From positions 744,001-808,000 of the forward strand of contig NZ_JALBGC010000004.1 in the NCBI RefSeq assembly GCF_022631375.1: a DNA stretch of 64,000 nucleotides, written 5' to 3'. The position numbers were made by a program, and so were the translations under genes. The notes under the pieces were generated by a model. The model was given only the letters and a program-made list of their open reading frames with translations, made no database searches and was not told the DNA's origin. The DNA is from Hymenobacter cyanobacteriorum (GTDB lineage: Bacteria; Bacteroidota; Bacteroidia; Cytophagales; Hymenobacteraceae). Below, piece by piece: positions 60,935 through 64,000 of the stretch (position 1 is its first letter; each line of letters starts with the position of its first letter).

Positions 60935-61375
60935 TTAAGGCGCGGGCTGGGGCTTGGGCGCAATGTCGACCACCGCCATGGTAATGCGGCTGATGCAGAC
61001 CAGCGCGCCGCTTTCCTCGTGCGTGATGCGGATTTCCCATACCTGCGTGCTGCGACCGATATGCACCGGCGTGGCCCGGCCCGTCACCCAGCCATCGCGC
61101 ACGCCCTTGAGGTGGTTGGCGTTGATTTCGAGGCCCACGGCGGCTTGCCTGGTGCGGTCGGGCAGGCGCAGGCTGGCGGCGATGCTGCCCAACGTTTCGG
61201 CAAAGGCTACCGACGCGCCGCCGTGCAGCAGGCCCATGGGCTGGTGCGTGCGGCCATCGACGGGCATGCGGCCCTCGATGTACTCGTCGTTCACGGCCGT
61301 GATTTCCATGCCGAGGGCATCGGCCAGGGTGGGGCGCGAGGCCGTCCAGCGTTTCACTTGTTCCAGCGGGGTCAT
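60935..61375 (-). CDS. menI: Hotdog-fold thioesterase, probable DHNA-CoA hydrolase
   Basis: 146 residues in the PaaI/YdiI-type hotdog family. The active-site helix is GLLHGGASVAFAETLGSIAA, with the catalytic Glu in AETLGS, and the central strand is LEINANHLKGVRDGWVTGRATPVH. Position at the head of the menaquinone cluster suggests hydrolysis of 1,4-dihydroxy-2-naphthoyl-CoA. By sequence alone other acyl-CoA substrates such as phenylacetate derivatives are possible. It abuts menF. Confidence 0.8.
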   Translation of the reverse strand: MTPLEQVKRWTASRPTLADALGMEITAVNDEYIEGRMPVDGRTHQPMGLLHGGASVAFAETLGSIAASLRLPDRTRQAAVGLEINANHLKGVRDGWVTGRATPVHIGRSTQVWEIRITHEESGALVCISRITMAVVDIAPKPQPAP

Positions 61376-61380
61376 GCGGT

Positions 61381-61497
61381 GGTTGTCAGTTGGTAGTTGT
61401 CAGTTGTCGGTTCGCAAAAAGCGGCTTGGTGGCTGACAAGGTTGAGCTAACAACTGACAACTACTAACCGACAACTAGCAACCACCAACGAACAACT
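61381..61497. repeat. Imperfect inverted repeat, GGTAGTTGTCAGTTGTCGGTT type
   Basis: GTTGTCAGTTGGTAGTTGTCAG on the left and CTGACAACTACTAACCGACAAC...CAACGAACAAC on the right, made from repeated AGTTGTC units. It lies between the divergent thioesterase and histidine phosphatase genes. Confidence 0.75.
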
Positions 61498-61562
61498 AAA
61501 AATCAAAACCCGTACTTTGACATATTGTTGACGTACGGATACGCAAAACTACTCGCCCCGTC

Positions 61563-62183
61563 ATGCCCCGGACCATCTTTCTCCTGCGCCACGGCCAGAC
61601 CGACTTCAACGTGCGCGGCATCGTGCAGGGCAGCGGCGTCGATTCGAGCCTGAACGACACCGGCCGGCAGCAGGCGGCCCGGTTTTTTGCCGCCTACGGC
61701 CACGTGCCGTTCGATAAGGTGTACACCTCCACGCTGCGCCGCACCCACGAGTCGGTGCAGCAGTTCCTCGACCTGGGCCTGCCCCACGAAGCCCACGCCG
61801 GCCTCAACGAAATCAGCTGGGGCATGCGCGAGGGCACGCGCATCACGATGGAAGAGGACGAGGAATACCGCCGCGTGCTGGCCAGCTGGAACGCCGGCGA
61901 CACCCACGCCCGCCTGCTCGGCGGCGAAAGCCCCGAGGAAGTGGCCGCCCGCCAGCGCCCCTTCATCGAGCTGCTACGCGCCCGCGACGACGAGCGCACC
62001 ATACTGGTCTGCCTGCACGGCCGGGCCCTGCGCGTGCTGCTCTGCCAACTGCTCAACTACCCGCTCAGCTGCATGGAAGGCTTCGAGCACAGCAACTTAT
62101 GCCTGTATAAGATGGAGTATACCGGCAGCGTGTTCACGGTAAAGAATTTCCTGGACGTGTCGCATTTGCAGGTGGCCGGCTGA
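61563..62183 (+). CDS. Histidine phosphatase family protein
   Basis: 206 residues. Catalytic motif FLLRHGQTDFN with the phospho-His in RHG, then VYTSTLRRTHESVQQF, Glu in GLNEISWGMREGTR, and the second His in LVCLHGRALRVLLCQLL. This is the phosphoglycerate-mutase-like (cofactor-dependent type) branch; phosphatase activity on sugar phosphates or nucleotides is more likely than a glycolytic role for this short protein. A long inverted repeat follows the stop. Confidence 0.88.
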   Translation: MPRTIFLLRHGQTDFNVRGIVQGSGVDSSLNDTGRQQAARFFAAYGHVPFDKVYTSTLRRTHESVQQFLDLGLPHEAHAGLNEISWGMREGTRITMEEDEEYRRVLASWNAGDTHARLLGGESPEEVAARQRPFIELLRARDDERTILVCLHGRALRVLLCQLLNYPLSCMEGFEHSNLCLYKMEYTGSVFTVKNFLDVSHLQVAG

Positions 62184-62277
62184 GCGCAAGGTCTCGCAAG
62201 GTGAAAAGAGGTTTCGCAAGGTTTGCCTGGATTTTAAACCTTGCGAAACTTCTTTTCACCTTGCGAGACCTTGCGCT
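62184..62277. repeat. Inverted repeat, AGCGCAAGGTCTCGCAAGGTG type
   Basis: Arms 62184-62225 and 62236-62277 (42 bases) match at 41 positions. Within the arms CGCAAGGT occurs three times. It begins right after the stop of the histidine phosphatase gene. Confidence 0.88.
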
Positions 62278-62302
62278 GATTGTCTCCCCAAACTTTTCGG
62301 GC

Positions 62303-62310
62303 TAATTTTG
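62303..62310 (+). promoter_or_regulatory. -7 element (TAATTTTG) of the E2 gene
   Basis: A perfect TAnnTTTG match 29 bases before the ATG at 62340. Confidence 0.65.
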
Positions 62311-62339
62311 GCCTCCTCAATCCAAGACGCGACAATCCG

Positions 62340-64000
62340 ATGGCCGAAATCATAAAAATGCCCAAAATGAGCGACACGATGACCGAAGGGACCATCGCGG
62401 CCTGGCTCAAGAAAGTGGGCGATAAAGTTAAATCCGGCGATATTCTAGCCGAAGTGGAAACCGATAAGGCCACCATGGAGCTGGAGAATTACGAAGACGG
62501 CACCCTGCTCTACATAGGGCCGAAAGAGAAAGACTCCGTGCCGGTTGATGGCATTCTGGCCATCGTGGGCAAGGAAGGCGAAGACATTTCGGGCCTGCTG
62601 AACGGCCAGAGCGGCGGCGCAGCCCCGGCCCCGGCCGAAGCACCGGCTCCGGCCGCTGCACCAGCGCCCGCCCCGGCCCCCGCCGCGCCAGCAGCCGAAG
62701 CTCCGAAAGCTGCTCCGGCTCCCGCGCCCGCTGCGGCCCCGGCTCCCGCCGCCCCGGCCGCGCCTGCCAACGGCAAAAAAGCCACCGTGGTGCGCATGCC
62801 CAAAATGAGCGACACGATGACCGAAGGCACCATTGCCGCCTGGCTGAAAAACGTGGGCGATAAAGTGAAATCGGGTGATATCCTGGCCGAAGTGGAAACC
62901 GACAAGGCCACCATGGAGCTCGAAAACTACGAAGATGGCACGCTGCTTTATACCGGCCCAAAAGCCGGCGAAGCCGTGGCCGTGGATGGCATTCTGGCCA
63001 TCATCGGCGAAGAAGGAGCCGATATTCAGGCCCTGCTCGGCGGTGGTTCGGCTCCCGCTGCTCCGGCTCCGGCCGACGCTGCTCCCGCCGCTGAAGCTCC
63101 TGCTCCTGCTCCGGCCCCGGCCGCAACCGAAGCGTCGGCTGCAGCGCCGGCACCGGCCAACAACGGCCGTATTCTGGCCTCGCCGCTCGCCAAGAGTATT
63201 GCCAAGGACAAAGGCATTAACCTGGCCCAGGTAGTGGGCAGCGGCGACAACGGCCGCATCGTGCAGCGCGATGTGGAGAACTTCCAGCCCGGTGCGGCGG
63301 CTCCGGCCGCGACACCTGCTGCCGCGCCGGCTTCGCAGGCTGCTCCGGCACCGGCTGCCGCACCGCAAGCTGCCGCTCCGGCTCCGCAGGCTGCTCCCGC
63401 CGCCAGCGCCCCGGCTTCGACCGACACGTATACCGACACGCCCGTGTCGCAGATGCGCAAGGTGATTGCCAAGCGCCTGTCGGAAAGCCTGTTCACGGCC
63501 CCGCATTTCTATCTCACGATGGAAATCAACATGGACAAGGCCATGGAAGCCCGCGTGAAGCTCAACGAGCTGTCGCCGGTGAAGCTGAGCTTCAACGACC
63601 TCGTGCTGAAATCGGCCGCCATTGCGCTGCGCTCGCACCCGGCCGTGAATTCCTCGTGGCTCGGCGATAAAATCCGTCAGAACAAGGTCATCAACATCGG
63701 CGTGGCCGTGGCCGTGGATGAGGGCCTGCTGGTGCCCGTGATTCGCAACGCCGACCAGAAGGGCCTCGCCACCATCGCCAACGAGGTGAAGGAACTGGCG
63801 GGCAAAGCCAAATCCAAGAAGCTGCAGCCGGCCGAGTGGGAGGGCAGTACCTTCACCATCTCGAACCTGGGCATGTTCGGCATCGACGAATTCACTGCCA
63901 TCATCAACCCGCCCGATGCCTGCATCTTGGCCGTGGGCGGCATCAAGCAAACCGCCATTGTGAAAGATGGCGCGCTGGCCATCGGCAACATCATGAAGGT
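62340..64000 (+). CDS. Pyruvate dehydrogenase E2 (dihydrolipoyl acetyltransferase), 3' end outside window
   Basis: At least 553 residues, open to the window edge. Two lipoyl domains (residues 5-80 and 152-228) share KMPKMSDTMTEGTIAAWLK and ETDKATMELENYEDGTLL, with lipoyl-Lys43 in the first. They are joined by Ala/Pro linkers. A peripheral-subunit-binding domain follows (RILASPLAKSIAKDKGINLAQVVGSGDNGRIVQRDV). The catalytic domain runs from VSQMRKVIAKRLSESLFTAPHFYLTMEI on; the active-site His/Asp end lies beyond the window. It transfers the acetyl group from lipoamide to CoA. Confidence 0.95.
   Translation, partial: MAEIIKMPKMSDTMTEGTIAAWLKKVGDKVKSGDILAEVETDKATMELENYEDGTLLYIGPKEKDSVPVDGILAIVGKEGEDISGLLNGQSGGAAPAPAEAPAPAAAPAPAPAPAAPAAEAPKAAPAPAPAAAPAPAAPAAPANGKKATVVRMPKMSDTMTEGTIAAWLKNVGDKVKSGDILAEVETDKATMELENYEDGTLLYTGPKAGEAVAVDGILAIIGEEGADIQALLGGGSAPAAPAPADAAPAAEAPAPAPAPAATEASAAAPAPANNGRILASPLAKSIAKDKGINLAQVVGSGDNGRIVQRDVENFQPGAAAPAATPAAAPASQAAPAPAAAPQAAAPAPQAAPAASAPASTDTYTDTPVSQMRKVIAKRLSESLFTAPHFYLTMEINMDKAMEARVKLNELSPVKLSFNDLVLKSAAIALRSHPAVNSSWLGDKIRQNKVINIGVAVAVDEGLLVPVIRNADQKGLATIANEVKELAGKAKSKKLQPAEWEGSTFTISNLGMFGIDEFTAIINPPDACILAVGGIKQTAIVKDGALAIGNIMK
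62355..62965 (+). repeat. Tandem duplication of the lipoyl-domain coding sequence
   Basis: About 165 bases beginning ATGCCCAAAATGAGCGACAC occur at 62358 and again at 62796, with scattered mostly third-position differences. Protein identity is very high. Confidence 0.8.

Noticed and set aside
62445..63950. 501-codon open frame on the minus strand
   Set aside because: It is antisense to the E2 gene. The Ala/Pro linker codons give a stop-free Gly/Arg/Ser-rich shadow with no domain.

Overview
Organism: the gene set points to a high-GC member of the Bacteroidota, most probably a Hymenobacter-like cytophagalean. Signs are a type IX secretion (type B) C-terminal domain, a CarboxypepD_reg/TonB-dependent receptor, gliding-type FGE lipoprotein, b558-type succinate dehydrogenase, LytS/LytTR two-component pairs, a menaquinone operon, and promoters with the Bacteroidota TAnnTTTG -7 element, often only a few bases from the start codon. 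Taxonomy is inferred from content, not from a marker gene. Layout: 1-10.3 kb carries mostly unlinked housekeeping and envelope genes: a cut-off secreted protein, phosphatase-like protein, DbpA-like helicase, YihY and DUF2062 membrane proteins, an FMN reductase, an AT-rich gene-poor gap, two tandem roadblock-like proteins and an MFS exporter. 10.4-15.2 kb has an aldo/keto reductase and the sdhC-sdhA-sdhB operon. 15.4-25.5 kb has a 987-residue T9SS cargo protein, fabD, a GT-C-like membrane protein, folK, a hydrolase, a polyprenyl synthase and a cytochrome P450. 25.6-36.4 kb has two paralogous lipoproteins (one fused to thioredoxin, one not), aconitase, small enzymes, an FGE-domain lipoprotein and a TonB receptor. 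37.6-43.4 kb is the accessory region: a type IIG restriction-modification enzyme with an AT-rich specificity segment, an ADP-ribosyltransferase-fold protein with a small partner gene, and an XRE regulator. The same TGTAAAGAAT boxes stand before both the restriction enzyme and the regulator. Three reading frames here are cut by an in-frame TAG with clearly coding-like sequence after it. 43.5-50 kb has an outer-membrane/TPR divergent pair and two complete LytS/LytTR systems; two divergent promoters (34.1 and 44.3 kb) hold direct repeats with the LytTR geometry (9 + 12 + 9). 50-56.4 kb has small membrane proteins and TlpA/outer-membrane proteins; 55.2-61.4 kb is a menaquinone cluster (thioesterase, menF, menD, menB, menE); the window ends in a histidine phosphatase and a truncated two-lipoyl-domain pyruvate dehydrogenase E2. 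Throughout: more than a dozen long, near-perfect inverted repeats of the GTCAT..GAGCGCAGCGAAG..type sit between genes. Their two arms match each other better than copies match between loci. One repeat of another family lies in frame inside a LytTR response regulator. No tRNA, rRNA, CRISPR array or recognisable transposase was seen.
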